A DNA stretch of 32,113 bases from Burkholderiales bacterium (GTDB lineage: Bacteria > Pseudomonadota > Gammaproteobacteria > Burkholderiales > Burkholderiaceae_C). Made by a program: the position numbers and the translations under genes. The notes beneath the pieces were generated by a model. The model was not told the origin of the DNA. It did not search any database and saw only the letters and a program-made list of their open reading frames with translations. The stretch spans positions 1 through 32,113 of the forward strand of contig CANNRR010000025.1 in NCBI GenBank assembly GCA_947508055.1, given 5' to 3'. How positions within the stretch are numbered: the first letter of the stretch is position 1; every line of letters starts with the position of its first letter. This document shows positions 19,713 to 29,345 of this stretch, in pieces.

Positions 19713-20900
19713 ATGCCCCAGGTGTTACCAGTGGCCTGTGTGCCGCTAGCCAACCCCTTTGTTGCCATGGTCGCGGGTGAAGCGTCCGGGGACTTGCTGG
19801 CTGGCTTGCTGCTGGGTGGGTTGCGCGCTCGCTGGCCTGAGCTAACCTGCGCTGGCATTGGTGGGCCGCAGATGGCACGCCATGGCTTTGACGCCTGGTG
19901 GCAGCACCACAAACTGGCGGTGCACGGTTATGGCTGGGAGGTGCTGCGCCGTTACCGTGAAATCGTCGGAATTCGCAACCAGCTCCAGGTGCGCTTGATG
20001 GCGCATCGACCGGACGTGTTCATTGGCGTCGATGCGCCAGACTTCAATCTGAAGTTGGAACGCAATTTGCGCGAGCAGGGCATCAAGACGGTCCACTTTG
20101 TCTGCCCATCCATATGGGCGTGGCGTGCTGAGCGGGTTGAGAAAATCCGCGCCAGTGTGGACCACGTTCTGTGCGTTTTTCCCTTTGAGCCTGAACTGCT
20201 GGCCCGCCACGGTATTAGCGCCACCTTTGTCGGCCATCCGCTGGCGAATGTGATTCCGTTAGAACCGGACAGAACTTCCGCCCGTAATGCACTGGGCCTG
20301 CAACCAGGGGACCGTGTATTGGCCCTGCTACCGGGCAGTCGGGTATCCGAGATCAGGCATTTGGCTTTTTGCTTCTTTAAGGCTGCAGCCCTCGTAAAAC
20401 AAGCGCAACCAGCTATTAAATTGATAGTGCCAGCCGTTCCTGCCCTGCGCGAGGCTATCGAAGCAGCTGCCGCCAAGGCGGGTATGCTGGATCATGTGCA
20501 AATCGTCAACGGTCAGTCGCATTCCGTGCTCGCGGCCTGTGATGTAACACTGATTGCCAGCGGCACCGCCACGCTGGAAGCGGCACTCTACAAGCGCCCT
20601 ATGGTCATTGCATACCGCATGGGCTGGTTGTCTTGGCAGATCATGCGGCGCAAACAACTCCAGCCTTGGGTAGGATTGCCCAATATTTTGAGCCAATCCT
20701 TCATCGTGCCGGAGCTATTGCAGCAGCGGGCTACCCCACAGGCACTAGCAGATGCAGTGCTGCAATGGTTGGCGGATCTGGACCATAAACCTGTGAAAAT
20801 GGCAATCTTGTACGAAAAATTTCTGGCGATGCACCATAGTTTGCGGCGCGACACTTCCACTTTGGCAACTGATGCGATCGAAAAAACTCTTGCGCGCTGA
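19713..20900 (+). CDS. lpxB: Lipid-A-disaccharide synthase
   Basis: LpxB joins UDP-diacylglucosamine and lipid X to form the lipid A disaccharide. It is a GT-B glycosyltransferase (family GT19), peripheral on the inner membrane. [12 protein letters not shown] (from residue 20) opens the fold, followed by [41 protein letters not shown] and the sugar-nucleotide site [11 protein letters not shown]. 395 aa from ATG 19713; an internal ATG just before VAGEA could also serve. A short palindromic repeat is embedded in frame at 20403-20428. It overlaps rnhB by 29 bp. Confidence 0.96.
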   Translation: MPQVLPVACVPLANPFVAMVAGEASGDLLAGLLLGGLRARWPELTCAGIGGPQMARHGFDAWWQHHKLAVHGYGWEVLRRYREIVGIRNQLQVRLMAHRPDVFIGVDAPDFNLKLERNLREQGIKTVHFVCPSIWAWRAERVEKIRASVDHVLCVFPFEPELLARHGISATFVGHPLANVIPLEPDRTSARNALGLQPGDRVLALLPGSRVSEIRHLAFCFFKAAALVKQAQPAIKLIVPAVPALREAIEAAAAKAGMLDHVQIVNGQSHSVLAACDVTLIASGTATLEAALYKRPMVIAYRMGWLSWQIMRRKQLQPWVGLPNILSQSFIVPELLQQRATPQALADAVLQWLADLDHKPVKMAILYEKFLAMHHSLRRDTSTLATDAIEKTLAR

Positions 20901-21489
20901 ACAGGTGGCGCTTTTATGGGGCGCAACGGGCCTGGTGGCTGGTGTGGACGAAGCAGGGCGAGGTCCTTTGGCGGGGCCCGTGGTGGCCGCGGCAGTGATA
21001 CTGGATGAACGAAAGCCCATCCTGGGGCTGGCCGATTCCAAAGTGCTGACGGCACGCCGGCGTGAACAGTTATTTGATGAAATCCGTGGGAAGGCACTTT
21101 GTTGCTCGGTTGCACAGGCAAGCGTCGAAGAGATCGATGCGCTCAACATCCTTCAAGCCACCTTGCTAGCGATGCGCCGTGCGGTGGAAGGTCTGCGTCT
21201 CAAGCCCGGTCTGGTACTTGTAGATGGAAACCGTTTGCCACCGCTGAGTATGCGCGCCGAGGCCATCGTGAAAGGAGATAGCAAGGTTGCAGCCATTTCC
21301 GCCGCGTCGATTCTTGCTAAGGTTACTAGAGATCGTTGGTGCGCCGAGTTGGATGTGCAGTACCCACAGTACGGTTTTGCTGGACATAAAGGCTACGGCA
21401 CGGCTGAACACCTGCTGGCGCTGCAAACCCATGGCGTTTGCCCTCAGCACCGCAAGACTTTCAGCCCGATCGCAAAGTTGCTGGCATGA
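20872..21489 (+). CDS. rnhB: Ribonuclease HII
   Basis: RNase HII cuts RNA in RNA-DNA hybrids and removes misincorporated ribonucleotides. The signature [14 protein letters not shown] places the first two catalytic acids at D26 and E27; a third is in LVDGNRLP (about D117). [21 protein letters not shown] is also characteristic. 205 aa from ATG 20872, which overlaps lpxB; a slightly later GTG is possible. Its stop overlaps the next start (ATGA at 21486). Confidence 0.95.
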   Translation: MRSKKLLRAEQVALLWGATGLVAGVDEAGRGPLAGPVVAAAVILDERKPILGLADSKVLTARRREQLFDEIRGKALCCSVAQASVEEIDALNILQATLLAMRRAVEGLRLKPGLVLVDGNRLPPLSMRAEAIVKGDSKVAAISAASILAKVTRDRWCAELDVQYPQYGFAGHKGYGTAEHLLALQTHGVCPQHRKTFSPIAKLLA

Positions 21490-22256
21490 GTGAGCCTGTT
21501 TCCATTACTTCGCGCGACAACCCGCTGCTAAAGGAGTTGCGCAAGATTGGTCAGGACAACACCGCCTACCGCAACGCCGGGCGGTTTTGGGTCGAGGGTG
21601 ATCACCTGTGTAGTGCCGCGCTGCACCGCGGGCAAAAACCTGTCGTAGCCGTATTTACTGAGGCATATTGGCCTCTAGCCCCCGCAGAATATGCGCAGTC
21701 AGCTATTAAAAATATAGTAGTTCCGGTGGCCTTGTTTCGCGAACTTAGTGGTTTGGAGTCGCCCGCTGGTGTGGGTTTTGTGCTCGATCTGCCAGTGTCT
21801 GCGATGTTGCAGACTACGGTTTCTACAGTCATCCTGGACCGGGTGCAGGACGCCGGAAACGTGGGTTCCATCCTGCGTAGCGCGGGGGCGTTTGGCTTTC
21901 GGCAGGTCGTGGCGCTCAAGGGCACGGCCGCTTTGTGGTCGCCCAAGGTTCTTCGTGCTGGCATGGGCGCTCACTTTGGCCTGAACCTACTGGAAGGCGT
22001 TGAGCTGGACGAACTGCTGGCGCTGGAGGTGCCGGTGGTGGTGACCAGTTCCCACCATGGGGAGTTGATCCAGAAATTGCGTCTGCCCCAGCCCTGTGCC
22101 TGGGCCTTTGGTCATGAGGGGCAGGGCGTGTGTCGCGAACTGATGGCTCGCACTAAAGTGCAGGTGCGCATCAGCCAGCCGGGGGGCGAAGAGTCGCTTA
22201 ATGTGGCTGCCGCAGCGGCTATCTGTCTGTATGCCAGCAGCCTGGTTGGTCATTAA
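21486..22256 (+). CDS. TrmH/SpoU-family RNA 2'-O-methyltransferase
   Basis: This is a SAM-dependent RNA ribose methyltransferase of the SPOUT (trefoil-knot) class. All three family motifs are present: [14 protein letters not shown] near residue 117, FGHEGQG near 208, and [18 protein letters not shown] near 233. The N-terminal part ([14 protein letters not shown]) resembles the substrate-binding domain of rRNA-type members. The exact rRNA or tRNA target cannot be told from sequence. I start at ATG 21486 (256 aa), coupled to rnhB; upstream in-frame codons lie inside rnhB. A short palindromic repeat lies in frame at 21693-21718. Confidence 0.92.
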   Translation: MSEPVSITSRDNPLLKELRKIGQDNTAYRNAGRFWVEGDHLCSAALHRGQKPVVAVFTEAYWPLAPAEYAQSAIKNIVVPVALFRELSGLESPAGVGFVLDLPVSAMLQTTVSTVILDRVQDAGNVGSILRSAGAFGFRQVVALKGTAALWSPKVLRAGMGAHFGLNLLEGVELDELLALEVPVVVTSSHHGELIQKLRLPQPCAWAFGHEGQGVCRELMARTKVQVRISQPGGEESLNVAAAAAICLYASSLVGH

Positions 22257-22298
22257 GGTATTACGCCCAGTCGGGTGAGGAGCGCGACCCCCAGCCGC

Positions 22299-22304
22299 TA
22301 TAAT
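22299..22304 (+). promoter_or_regulatory. Candidate -10 element of the carA promoter
   Basis: A perfect TATAAT lies in the 171-bp gap between the methyltransferase and carA. The hexamer 17 bases upstream (TGAGGA) is a poor -35, so activation or weak basal strength is possible. Transcription would give a leader of about 115 nt. Confidence 0.5.
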
Positions 22305-22329
22305 GGGAGGCTTTCCAGAAAACAGCCGT

Positions 22330-22399
22330 CCCAAGCGCATTTCAAGCACCTTTCCCAACCAACAACAGCCGCCAAGAATCGTTCTTGAGCACGCTTGGG
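22330..22399 (+). promoter_or_regulatory. Structured carA leader
   Basis: CCCAAGCG (22330-22337) pairs perfectly with CGCTTGGG (22392-22399). The loop contains a second hairpin, CAAGAA (22373-22378) with TTCTTG (22382-22387). The structure ends about 18 bases before the carA GGAG (22418-22421). No T tract follows it, so it is not a plain terminator. Confidence 0.45.
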
Positions 22400-22427
22400 C
22401 GTACCCGTAACACAGTCGGAGAACCCA

Positions 22428-23606
22428 GTGCTTTTGTCTCTCAAGGGAACCACCCCCCCCGCCATTTTGGCGCTCGCAGACGGCACGGTCTACATTGGCA
22501 ATTCCATTGGAGCGCCAGGCTCCACAGCCGGAGAGGTCGTGTTCAATACGTCCATGACCGGCTACCAGGAGATCCTGACCGATCCCAGCTATTGCCAGCA
22601 GATCGTGACTCTCACGTATCCCCACATTGGCAACTACGGTACCAACCCCGAAGACATCGAGTCTGACCGGGTGCACGCCGCAGGACTGATCATCCGTGAT
22701 CTGCCGCTGGTGGCCTCCAATTTTCGCAGCACCGCAACGTTGAGCGAATATTTGGTGCAGGCCGGTACGGTGGCCATTGCCAACCTGGACACCCGTCAGT
22801 TGACCCGCCAACTGCGCACCCAGGGTACGCAAAACGGCTGCATTCTGGCGCTGGTCGCTGGCCAGGCGGTCACACCCGCAGTGCTGGAAAAGGCCATCGC
22901 TGCCGCCAAGGCTGCACCTTCCATGTCAGGGTCGGACCTGGCCAAGGTCGTTTCAGCCAAAGAAACGACCCATTGGACCGAAACGGAATGGATGCTGGGA
23001 GCCGGATTTGGTCAACAAACCGCCCCCCGGTTTCATGTGGTGGCCTACGACTTCGGCGTAAAAAAGAACATCCTGCGCATGTTGGCCTCGCGTGGGGTAA
23101 GGGTCACCGTGGTGCCCGCGCAAACCTCGGCTTCCGAAGTACTCAAGTACCAGCCCGACGGCATCTTCCTGAGCAATGGTCCCGGCGACCCAGGGCCCTG
23201 CGACTACGCTATCAAGGCCGTCGCCGAGCTGATCGAAACCGGTACCCCAACCTTCGGCATTTGTTTGGGCCATCAGATCATGGCGCTGGCCTCAGGCGCA
23301 AAGACCTTCAAGATGAAGTTTGGCCACCATGGTGCGAATCACCCGGTCAAGGATCTGGATAGCGGGCGCGTCAGCATTACCAGTCAAAACCATGGTTTTG
23401 CGGTGGATGGACGTACTTTGCCCGCCAACCTGCGTGCCACCCACATCAGTCTGTTTGACAACACGCTGCAGGGTCTGGAACGGACCGACAAACCGGCGTT
23501 TTGCTTTCAGGGTCACCCCGAGGCTTCGCCTGGGCCGCACGATATTGGGTACCTGTTTGACCGTTTCATTCGCTCCATGGAAACTGTGAGAGGTCAGCGC
23601 GCATGA
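22428..23606 (+). CDS. carA: Carbamoyl-phosphate synthase small (glutaminase) subunit
   Basis: CarA releases ammonia from glutamine and channels it to CarB for carbamoyl phosphate, the precursor of arginine and pyrimidines. The N-terminal CPS domain contains [11 protein letters not shown] and [17 protein letters not shown]. The class I amidotransferase domain has nucleophile Cys279 in FGICLGHQ and the His/Glu pair in [16 protein letters not shown] start at GTG 22428 (392 aa), six bases after GGAG; a TTG at 22395 lies inside the leader stem. The stop overlaps leuE (ATGA at 23603). Confidence 0.96.
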   Translation: MLLSLKGTTPPAILALADGTVYIGNSIGAPGSTAGEVVFNTSMTGYQEILTDPSYCQQIVTLTYPHIGNYGTNPEDIESDRVHAAGLIIRDLPLVASNFRSTATLSEYLVQAGTVAIANLDTRQLTRQLRTQGTQNGCILALVAGQAVTPAVLEKAIAAAKAAPSMSGSDLAKVVSAKETTHWTETEWMLGAGFGQQTAPRFHVVAYDFGVKKNILRMLASRGVRVTVVPAQTSASEVLKYQPDGIFLSNGPGDPGPCDYAIKAVAELIETGTPTFGICLGHQIMALASGAKTFKMKFGHHGANHPVKDLDSGRVSITSQNHGFAVDGRTLPANLRATHISLFDNTLQGLERTDKPAFCFQGHPEASPGPHDIGYLFDRFIRSMETVRGQRA

Positions 23607-24262
23607 GTTTTTACGGTGTCACCGATTTGTGGACCTACGTGATTGGGGCATTTGGCATCATTTTGCTGCCCGGCCCAAATTCGCTGTTTGTACTGTCGGT
23701 CGCAACGGCACGCGGCGTGAGGGCGGGTTCCCAAGGCGCGTTTGGGGTGTTTGTGGGTGATGCCATTTTGCTGAGCTTCACAGCACTCGGGGCCGCAAGC
23801 CTGTTGCGCACCTATCCGGCGCTGTTCATGGCGGTGAAATATGCTGGCGCTGCTTATCTGACTTGGGTGGGGCTAAACCTCGTTTGGAGTGGCGTACAGA
23901 AGTGGCGCAATCGCGAAACCCCGCAGTCTACGGTCGTGCCAGAGACCCCCGCTCACTTGGCGCACCCATTCAAACGGGCGCTGGTGATCAGCCTGCTCAA
24001 CCCCAAGGCGATTTTGTTCCTGTTGTCGTTCTTCGTGCAGTTCATTGACGCCAGCTACGATGCGCCCGCCGTTCCGTTCTTGATCCTGAGCACGATTCTG
24101 ATGCTGTTCAGCGCCCTGTATTTGTTCGCCCTTATTTTTGCTGGTGCCCGCATGGCTCAGGGTTTTACCCGTCGCAAAGGCTTGACGGCTGGACTGTCCA
24201 GTGCAGTGGGTGGATTGTTCGTCTGGTTTGGCTCCAAACTGGCGACCGCGAGCCTGAGTTAA
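23603..24262 (+). CDS. leuE: LysE/RhtB-family exporter, LeuE-like
   Basis: This is a 219-aa inner-membrane amino-acid exporter with about six hydrophobic helices. Family features are [20 protein letters not shown] (first helix and loop), [10 protein letters not shown], and [24 protein letters not shown]. Overall it resembles E. coli LeuE (leucine efflux), including WTYVIGA at the start, but the actual substrate is uncertain. Its ATG overlaps the carA stop, so it is probably co-translated within the carAB operon. carB follows after 52 bp. Confidence 0.87.
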   Translation: MSFYGVTDLWTYVIGAFGIILLPGPNSLFVLSVATARGVRAGSQGAFGVFVGDAILLSFTALGAASLLRTYPALFMAVKYAGAAYLTWVGLNLVWSGVQKWRNRETPQSTVVPETPAHLAHPFKRALVISLLNPKAILFLLSFFVQFIDASYDAPAVPFLILSTILMLFSALYLFALIFAGARMAQGFTRRKGLTAGLSSAVGGLFVWFGSKLATASLS

Positions 24263-24314
24263 GCGCTACTGAATTAATTGAAAAGTAAAGAGCTAAAAAG
24301 CTACGAGTTCCAAT

Positions 24315-27300
24315 ATGCCAAAACGTACCGACATTCAAAGCATCCTCATCATCGGCGCCGGTCCCATCATCATTGGCCAAGCCTGCGAGTTCGACTATTC
24401 GGGTGTGCAGGCCTGCAAGGCGCTGCGCGAAGAGGGCTACAAGGTCATACTGATCAACAGCAACCCGGCAACGATCATGACCGACCCGGCCACGGCGGAT
24501 GTGACCTACATCGAGCCCATCACCTGGCAAACGGTCGAGAAAATCATTGCCAAGGAACGTCCCGATGCGATTCTGCCCACCATGGGTGGCCAAACCGCGC
24601 TCAATTGCGCGCTGGATCTGTGGCACAACGGTGTGCTGGCCAAGTACACGGGTGCCGCCACCGGCAAACCGGTGGAGTTGATTGGTGCCACACCCGAGGC
24701 CATCGACAAGGCCGAAGACCGCCTGAAGTTCAAGGACGCGATGACCAGGATCGGTTTGGGTTCGGCCCGCTCCGGCATCGCGCACACCATGGCAGAAGCC
24801 TGGGACGTACAAAAGACTTTAGGTTTTCCCACCGTCATCCGCCCCAGCTTCACGCTGGGTGGTACGGGTGGCGGCATTGCCTACAACCCCGAAGAATTCG
24901 AAGTCATCTGCAAGCGCGGCCTGGAAGCCTCGCCCACCAACGAACTGCTGATTGAAGAGTCGCTGCTGGGCTGGAAAGAGTACGAGATGGAGGTGGTGCG
25001 CGACAAAGCGGACAACTGCATCATCGTTTGCTCCATCGAAAACCTGGACCCCATGGGCGTTCACACGGGCGACTCGATCACGGTGGCACCGGCGCAGACG
25101 CTGACCGACAAGGAATACCAGATCCTGCGCAATGCCTCACTGGCTGTGCTGCGCGAGATTGGCGTGGACACGGGGGGGTCGAACGTGCAGTTCTCCATCA
25201 ATCCGGTGGACGGTCGCATGATCGTGATCGAGATGAATCCACGCGTGTCGCGCTCGTCCGCACTGGCCTCCAAGGCCACCGGTTTCCCGATTGCAAAGAT
25301 TGCTGCCAAACTGGCGGTAGGCTTTACGCTGGACGAGCTGCGCAACGACATCACCGGTGGCGCAACCCCCGCATCGTTTGAGCCCAGCATTGACTACGTG
25401 GTTACCAAGATTCCGCGTTTTGCGTTCGAAAAGTTTCCTACGGCCGACAGCCGCCTGACTACGCAGATGAAGAGCGTGGGTGAGGTCATGGCAATGGGTC
25501 GCACGTTCCAGGAATCATTCCAGAAAGCCCTGCGCGGCCTGGAAGTGGGCGTGGACGGCATGAACGAGAAAACCCAGGATCGCGAAGTGCTGGAGAAAGA
25601 GCTGGGAGAGCCCGGCCCCGAGCGCATCTGGTACGTGGGCGATGCCTTCGCCCAAGGCATGAGCGTGGATGAGGTGTTCGCGCTGACCAAGATCGACCGC
25701 TGGTTCCTGGTGCAGATCGAGCAAATCGTCAAGATTGAGCTGGAGATTGAGCAACTGCCCGTGCCTGACAGTGGCACCGCGCTGGACCGCATCGACGCCG
25801 CCACGCTGCGCAGCCTCAAGCAAAAGGGTTTCTCGGACCGTCGCCTGGCGCGCCAGTTCAAGACCACTGACACGGCTGTGCGCGAAAAGCGCCACGCCCT
25901 GGGTGTGCGCCCGGTTTACAAGCGGGTGGACACCTGCGCGGCAGAGTTCGGCACCAACACCGCCTACATGTACTCCACCTACGAGTCGGAAGGCGCGGAG
26001 TGCGAGGCAGCACCGACCACCAACAAGAAGATCATGGTGCTGGGCGGTGGTCCGAACCGCATCGGCCAGGGTATTGAGTTCGACTACTGCTGCGTGCATG
26101 CGGCATTGGCCATGCGCGAAGATGGGTACGAGACCATCATGGTCAACTGCAACCCCGAAACCGTGTCCACCGACTATGACACCAGTGACCGCCTGTACTT
26201 TGAGCCGCTGACGCTGGAAGATGTGCTGGAAATTGTCGACAAGGAAAAGCCGGTCGGCGTCATCGTGCAGTACGGTGGCCAGACGCCTTTGAAATTGGCG
26301 TTGGACCTGGAAGCCAATGGTGTACCCATCATTGGTACCAGTCCCGACATGATCGACGCAGCCGAAGACCGCGAGCGTTTCCAGAAACTGCTGCATGAGT
26401 TGAAGTTACGCCAGCCACCGAATGCCACGGCCCGTACCGAGCCCGAGGCACTGGAAAAGGCCGCTGCCCTGGGGTACCCGCTGGTGGTGCGCCCTAGCTA
26501 TGTGCTTGGTGGCCGTGCCATGGAAATCGTGCACGAGCAGCGCGACCTGGAGCGCTATATGCGCGAAGCCGTCAAGGTCAGCCACGACTCGCCAGTGCTG
26601 TTGGACCGCTTCCTGAACGACGCCATTGAATGTGATGTGGACTGCATCCGCGACTCAGCCGGTGCGACCTTTATCGGTGGCGTGATGGAACACATCGAGC
26701 AAGCGGGTGTGCACAGCGGGGACTCGGCCTGCTCCTTGCCTCCCTACAGCTTGAGTGCCGTCACGGTCACTGAAATCAAGCGCCAGACCGCATCGATGGC
26801 CGCTGCACTGAACGTGGTCGGGCTGATGAACGTGCAGTTTGCTATCCAGAACATCGATGGCCAGGATGTGATTTATGTGCTCGAGGTCAATCCCCGCGCA
26901 TCGCGTACCGTGCCCTTCGTGTCCAAAGCGACTGGCATCCAGCTGGCTAAGGTCGCTGCGCGCTGCATGGTGGGTCAAACGCTGGCTTCGCAGGGTATCA
27001 AGCATGAGGTCAACCCTCCGTACTTCAGCGTGAAGGAAGCGGTCTTTCCGTTCGTGAAGTTCCCCGGTGTGGACACGATCCTCGGCCCCGAGATGAAGTC
27101 CACCGGCGAAGTCATGGGTGTTGGTAAAACCTTTGGTGAGGCCTTTGTGAAGTCACAGCTGGGAGCGGGTGCCAAACTGCCACGCTCGGGCAAGACTTTT
27201 ATCTCGGTCAAGCAAAGCGACAAGCCCCGCGCCGTGGAAGTAGCGCGCAAGCTCGCGGGGATGGGCTTTACGCTTGTGGCAACCAAGGGAACAGCTGCGT

Positions 27301-27590
27301 CCATTAACGCAGCAGGCGTGCCTTGTGCCGTCGTCAACAAGGTCACCGAAGGGCGACCACACATTGTGGACATGATCAAGAATGAGCCTTTGGCGATGGT
27401 CATCAACACGGTGGAAGAGCGTCGCAACGCGATTGCCGATTCCCGTCAGATCCGTACCAGTGCACTTTTGGCAAGGGTTACGACCTACACCACTATCGCA
27501 GGAGCTGAAGCCGCTGTGGAAGGCATGAAATATCTCGACCAGTTGGACGTGATTTCCGTCCAGGAGATGCATGCGCAATTGCGGGCCTAG
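24315..27590 (+). CDS. carB: Carbamoyl-phosphate synthase large subunit
   Basis: CarB makes carbamoyl phosphate from bicarbonate, ammonia and two ATP. The 1091-aa protein has the two homologous synthetase halves: the first begins [20 protein letters not shown] and has an ATP-grasp region around [11 protein letters not shown]; the second begins [20 protein letters not shown] with [11 protein letters not shown]. An oligomerisation region lies between them, and a C-terminal MGS-like allosteric domain follows [20 protein letters not shown]. No frameshift is seen. Codon use is more GC-rich than in the rpsB-bamA block. Confidence 0.97.
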   Translation: MPKRTDIQSILIIGAGPIIIGQACEFDYSGVQACKALREEGYKVILINSNPATIMTDPATADVTYIEPITWQTVEKIIAKERPDAILPTMGGQTALNCALDLWHNGVLAKYTGAATGKPVELIGATPEAIDKAEDRLKFKDAMTRIGLGSARSGIAHTMAEAWDVQKTLGFPTVIRPSFTLGGTGGGIAYNPEEFEVICKRGLEASPTNELLIEESLLGWKEYEMEVVRDKADNCIIVCSIENLDPMGVHTGDSITVAPAQTLTDKEYQILRNASLAVLREIGVDTGGSNVQFSINPVDGRMIVIEMNPRVSRSSALASKATGFPIAKIAAKLAVGFTLDELRNDITGGATPASFEPSIDYVVTKIPRFAFEKFPTADSRLTTQMKSVGEVMAMGRTFQESFQKALRGLEVGVDGMNEKTQDREVLEKELGEPGPERIWYVGDAFAQGMSVDEVFALTKIDRWFLVQIEQIVKIELEIEQLPVPDSGTALDRIDAATLRSLKQKGFSDRRLARQFKTTDTAVREKRHALGVRPVYKRVDTCAAEFGTNTAYMYSTYESEGAECEAAPTTNKKIMVLGGGPNRIGQGIEFDYCCVHAALAMREDGYETIMVNCNPETVSTDYDTSDRLYFEPLTLEDVLEIVDKEKPVGVIVQYGGQTPLKLALDLEANGVPIIGTSPDMIDAAEDRERFQKLLHELKLRQPPNATARTEPEALEKAAALGYPLVVRPSYVLGGRAMEIVHEQRDLERYMREAVKVSHDSPVLLDRFLNDAIECDVDCIRDSAGATFIGGVMEHIEQAGVHSGDSACSLPPYSLSAVTVTEIKRQTASMAAALNVVGLMNVQFAIQNIDGQDVIYVLEVNPRASRTVPFVSKATGIQLAKVAARCMVGQTLASQGIKHEVNPPYFSVKEAVFPFVKFPGVDTILGPEMKSTGEVMGVGKTFGEAFVKSQLGAGAKLPRSGKTFISVKQSDKPRAVEVARKLAGMGFTLVATKGTAASINAAGVPCAVVNKVTEGRPHIVDMIKNEPLAMVINTVEERRNAIADSRQIRTSALLARVTTYTTIAGAEAAVEGMKYLDQLDVISVQEMHAQLRA

Positions 27591-27607
27591 GCTTGCTCAG
27601 CAACTGT

Positions 27608-27616
27608 TGGCATAAT
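27608..27616 (+). promoter_or_regulatory. Candidate extended -10 promoter for greA
   Basis: TGG followed by CATAAT (27611-27616) is an extended -10-like element in the 141-bp carB-greA gap. The start site would fall near 27623, just before the hairpin at 27632-27667. No good -35 is seen. Confidence 0.4.
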
Positions 27617-27631
27617 CTGGCGTAGTAGTCA

Positions 27632-27667
27632 AAGGACAGTGCGGCGTGCAGACGCTGCCCTGTCCTT
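27632..27667 (+). terminator. Strong hairpin in the greA leader (carB terminator or attenuator)
   Basis: AAGGACAG (27632-27639) pairs with CTGTCCTT (27660-27667). After one T/C mismatch, GCGGCGT pairs with ACGCTGC around a GCAG loop, for 15 pairs in all. The tail TTGTCATTTTG is only moderately T-rich. It could end carB transcription, attenuate greA, or both. Confidence 0.6.
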
Positions 27668-27731
27668 GTCATTTTGACGGCCGGGTTTCGGTCAACGATT
27701 CTTTTATTTTTACTGCTTTCACTGTATTTAT

Positions 27732-28208
27732 ATGGCAACCATTCCAATTACCAAGCGCGGCGCAGAGATCCTTAAGGCCGAGTTGCACAAGCTTAAAACA
27801 GTCGAGCGGCCGTGGGTGATCAACGCGATATCCGAGGCGCGCGCGCAAGGTGATCTGAGCGAAAACGCCGAGTACGAGGCCGCCAAGGATCGTCAGGGCT
27901 TTATCGAAGGTCGCATTCAGGAAGTGGAAGGCAAATTGTCGGCGGCGCAGATCATCGATCCATCCGAGTTACACGCCGGTGGTAAGGTCGTTTTTGGTGC
28001 CACCGTAGAGCTCGAAGCAGAAGATACCGGAGAGCGGGTGACCTACCAAATCGTCGGTGAAGACGAGGCGGACCTTAAATTTGGGCGGGTCAATATTGGG
28101 TCACCCATTGCCCGTGCTTTGATCGGCAAGGAAGAGGGCGACACAGCCGAGGTGCAAGCACCGGGCGGAATCAAAGCCTACGAAATCATGGCCGTGCAGT
28201 ACATCTGA
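27732..28208 (+). CDS. greA: Transcription elongation factor GreA
   Basis: GreA enters the RNA polymerase secondary channel and stimulates cleavage of backtracked RNA. The N-terminal coiled coil carries the acidic tip [16 protein letters not shown]. The C-terminal FKBP-like domain includes [16 protein letters not shown] and [15 protein letters not shown]. 158 aa, full length, opening [21 protein letters not shown]. Downstream, the gene order expected in this family is not seen and an accessory-looking region begins. Confidence 0.97.
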   Translation: MATIPITKRGAEILKAELHKLKTVERPWVINAISEARAQGDLSENAEYEAAKDRQGFIEGRIQEVEGKLSAAQIIDPSELHAGGKVVFGATVELEAEDTGERVTYQIVGEDEADLKFGRVNIGSPIARALIGKEEGDTAEVQAPGGIKAYEIMAVQYI

Positions 28209-28333
28209 TGTCATTGGCTGCGATGCGAGTCTTATGGCCACCATGTTCCAATACCTTTAGCAAAGATAAGCCGAAGAATAGGCACATCATTGCCACTGTC
28301 ACGAGACTGTCACCAGCGTCACAAACAAAAAAT

Positions 28334-28361
28334 CCTGCTTTTTTTTACGTAGCAGGCTTTT
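28334..28361 (+). terminator. Terminator downstream of greA
   Basis: CCTGCT (28334-28339) pairs with AGCAGG (28351-28356) and is followed by CTTTTC. An A-rich stretch precedes it, so it may also work on the minus strand, where it would lie just downstream of the tRNA fragment at 28382-28426. The loop is T-rich. Confidence 0.6.
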
Positions 28362-28381
28362 CATATCCCATGGGTCCTAGC

Positions 28382-28426
28382 TGGTTTGATCTGAGAGATT
28401 CGAACTCTCGACCTACGGATTAATAG
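28382..28426 (-). pseudogene. tRNA 3' half (Asn-like), truncated at the anticodon loop
   Basis: On the minus strand from 28426 this reads an anticodon loop CTATTAA, stem strand TCCGT, variable loop AGGTC, a perfect T-arm (GAGAG, TTCGAAT, CTCTC), acceptor strand AGATCAA, A and CCA. The bases before the loop (CTGCT) cannot pair with TCCGT, and no matching 5' acceptor (TTGATCT) occurs nearby. The loop would give anticodon ATT, resembling tRNA-Asn(GTT) with one change. Such 3' halves are typical remnants of integration sites. Confidence 0.65.
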
Positions 28427-29087
28427 AGCAGGAAATCACCTGTTTTCAGCGTCCTGCCCACGGCTTACAGACGCACGCATCACGTAACCGGGTGCCATGC
28501 GTAGTCTCAAACAGCTGTCAGAAGTTACGAAAAGGCTACGCTATGAATGAGGACAACTTGGACGATTCCATGAATCGCACGATATCGGTCTGCGCTTGGC
28601 TGTTGGATGTTGCTCAGCGCTCAGTAGATGAGTAGACGTCACTGACGCATTGGCGCTTCCATTGATTCGTGAAGTGCTAAAGGAATGCGGTTGGCCAAAA
28701 CAGTCTGTACTCGGGTGGGAGGTGGCAGGCAATTTTGCAACCTTACTCATACCGCAGCCCAGACTGCGCGTCTATGCCCGCGAGACCGTGATTGCGGACC
28801 TGGCCGGATTCCTGATGCCGCACGCACGGCGCGCACGCCAGCCCTCGTAGGGCGTTTTGAAGTAGTCTATTCGCACGCTCAGGTAAAGGGCTCTGAGGAG
28901 AATGCCATGGACCCAGAGCGTGGCGTGCAGCCCATGAAACGCCCGTGTCCCCCAATTTCTGGGCATTAGGGCACGTGCCCCAACTACCACTACAGGCCCA
29001 ATAGAACAACCATTTACACCCATTCCTGGGGCGACGTGGTCGCGGGTACGAATTCCAAACCGGGACTCGAATCCTGCGCTACAGTAG

Positions 29088-29121
29088 TGGCTCACTTGCC
29101 CATTGGAGTGAGCCATTCTTT
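29088..29121 (+). terminator. Terminator-like hairpin of unknown transcript
   Basis: TGGCTCACT (29088-29096) pairs perfectly over 9 bp with AGTGAGCCA (29107-29115), followed by TTCTTT. No gene is identified upstream on plus, so the transcript it would end is unknown. Confidence 0.45.
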
Positions 29122-29218
29122 GAGAGCTGCCTTGGAGTGCGAATCGGCCGCAAAGCCGCATGAACACTGGTTTTGCGCGAAAGTGGCGGGGTCTTCCGTC
29201 CGCTCCGACACTCTGCAT

Positions 29219-29258
29219 AAGGGTTTTCTGCTACTAAAGTAATAGCAAACCCTTTTCT
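29219..29258 (+). terminator. Terminator-like hairpin of unknown transcript
   Basis: AAGGGTT (29219-29225) pairs with AACCCTT (29248-29254), and TGCTA (29229-29233) pairs with TAGCA (29243-29247) across a 3-nt bulge; TTCTTG follows. It lies about 90 bp beyond the 3' end of the minus-strand tRNA-Leu, but the T tract is on plus. Confidence 0.5.
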
Positions 29259-29345
29259 TGTTCCAAAAGTGGGATGTGGCTGCATCAAGCAGCAGGTTTT
29301 GCCGCCTTCATTACCCTGTCGGATAAATGTGTTTGTAAGTGCAAA

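Larger units (their letters stand above)
28209..29345. other. Non-coding or degenerate accessory region after greA
   Basis: This 1.1-kb stretch has no protein gene I can support. Short open frames (28543-28635 and 28650-28850 on plus, 28772-29218 on minus) have no recognisable domain and lack good start signals. The stretch holds three terminator-like hairpins, a tRNA 3' half (28382-28426) and a degenerate T-arm-like sequence (29056-29078). The rest shows nothing I can name. Confidence 0.5.

Noticed and set aside
28208-28423. A plus-strand frame ending FDLRDSNSRPTD
   Set aside because: The protein-like end is only the antisense reading of the tRNA 3' half at 28382-28426.
28543-28635. A 30-residue plus-strand frame starting MNEDNLDDSMNRTISVCAW
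   Set aside because: The composition is protein-like, but there is no clear ribosome-binding site, no known family and no partner gene; too short to support alone.
28650-28850. A 66-residue plus-strand frame with a TTG start (ALPLIREVLKECGWPKQ)
   Set aside because: No recognisable domain, no start signal, and it lies in a degenerate region; could be a gene remnant but I cannot show it.
29056-29078. A tRNA T-arm-like sequence on minus (GGATTCGAGTCCC)
   Set aside because: The stem has a mismatch next to the loop and neither acceptor nor anticodon arm could be found; too weak to call a third tRNA fragment.
28772-29218. A 148-residue minus-strand frame
   Set aside because: Low-complexity, Arg/Gly/Ala-rich residues with no motif; it spans a hairpin and the degenerate T-arm, so it is probably a chance open frame.
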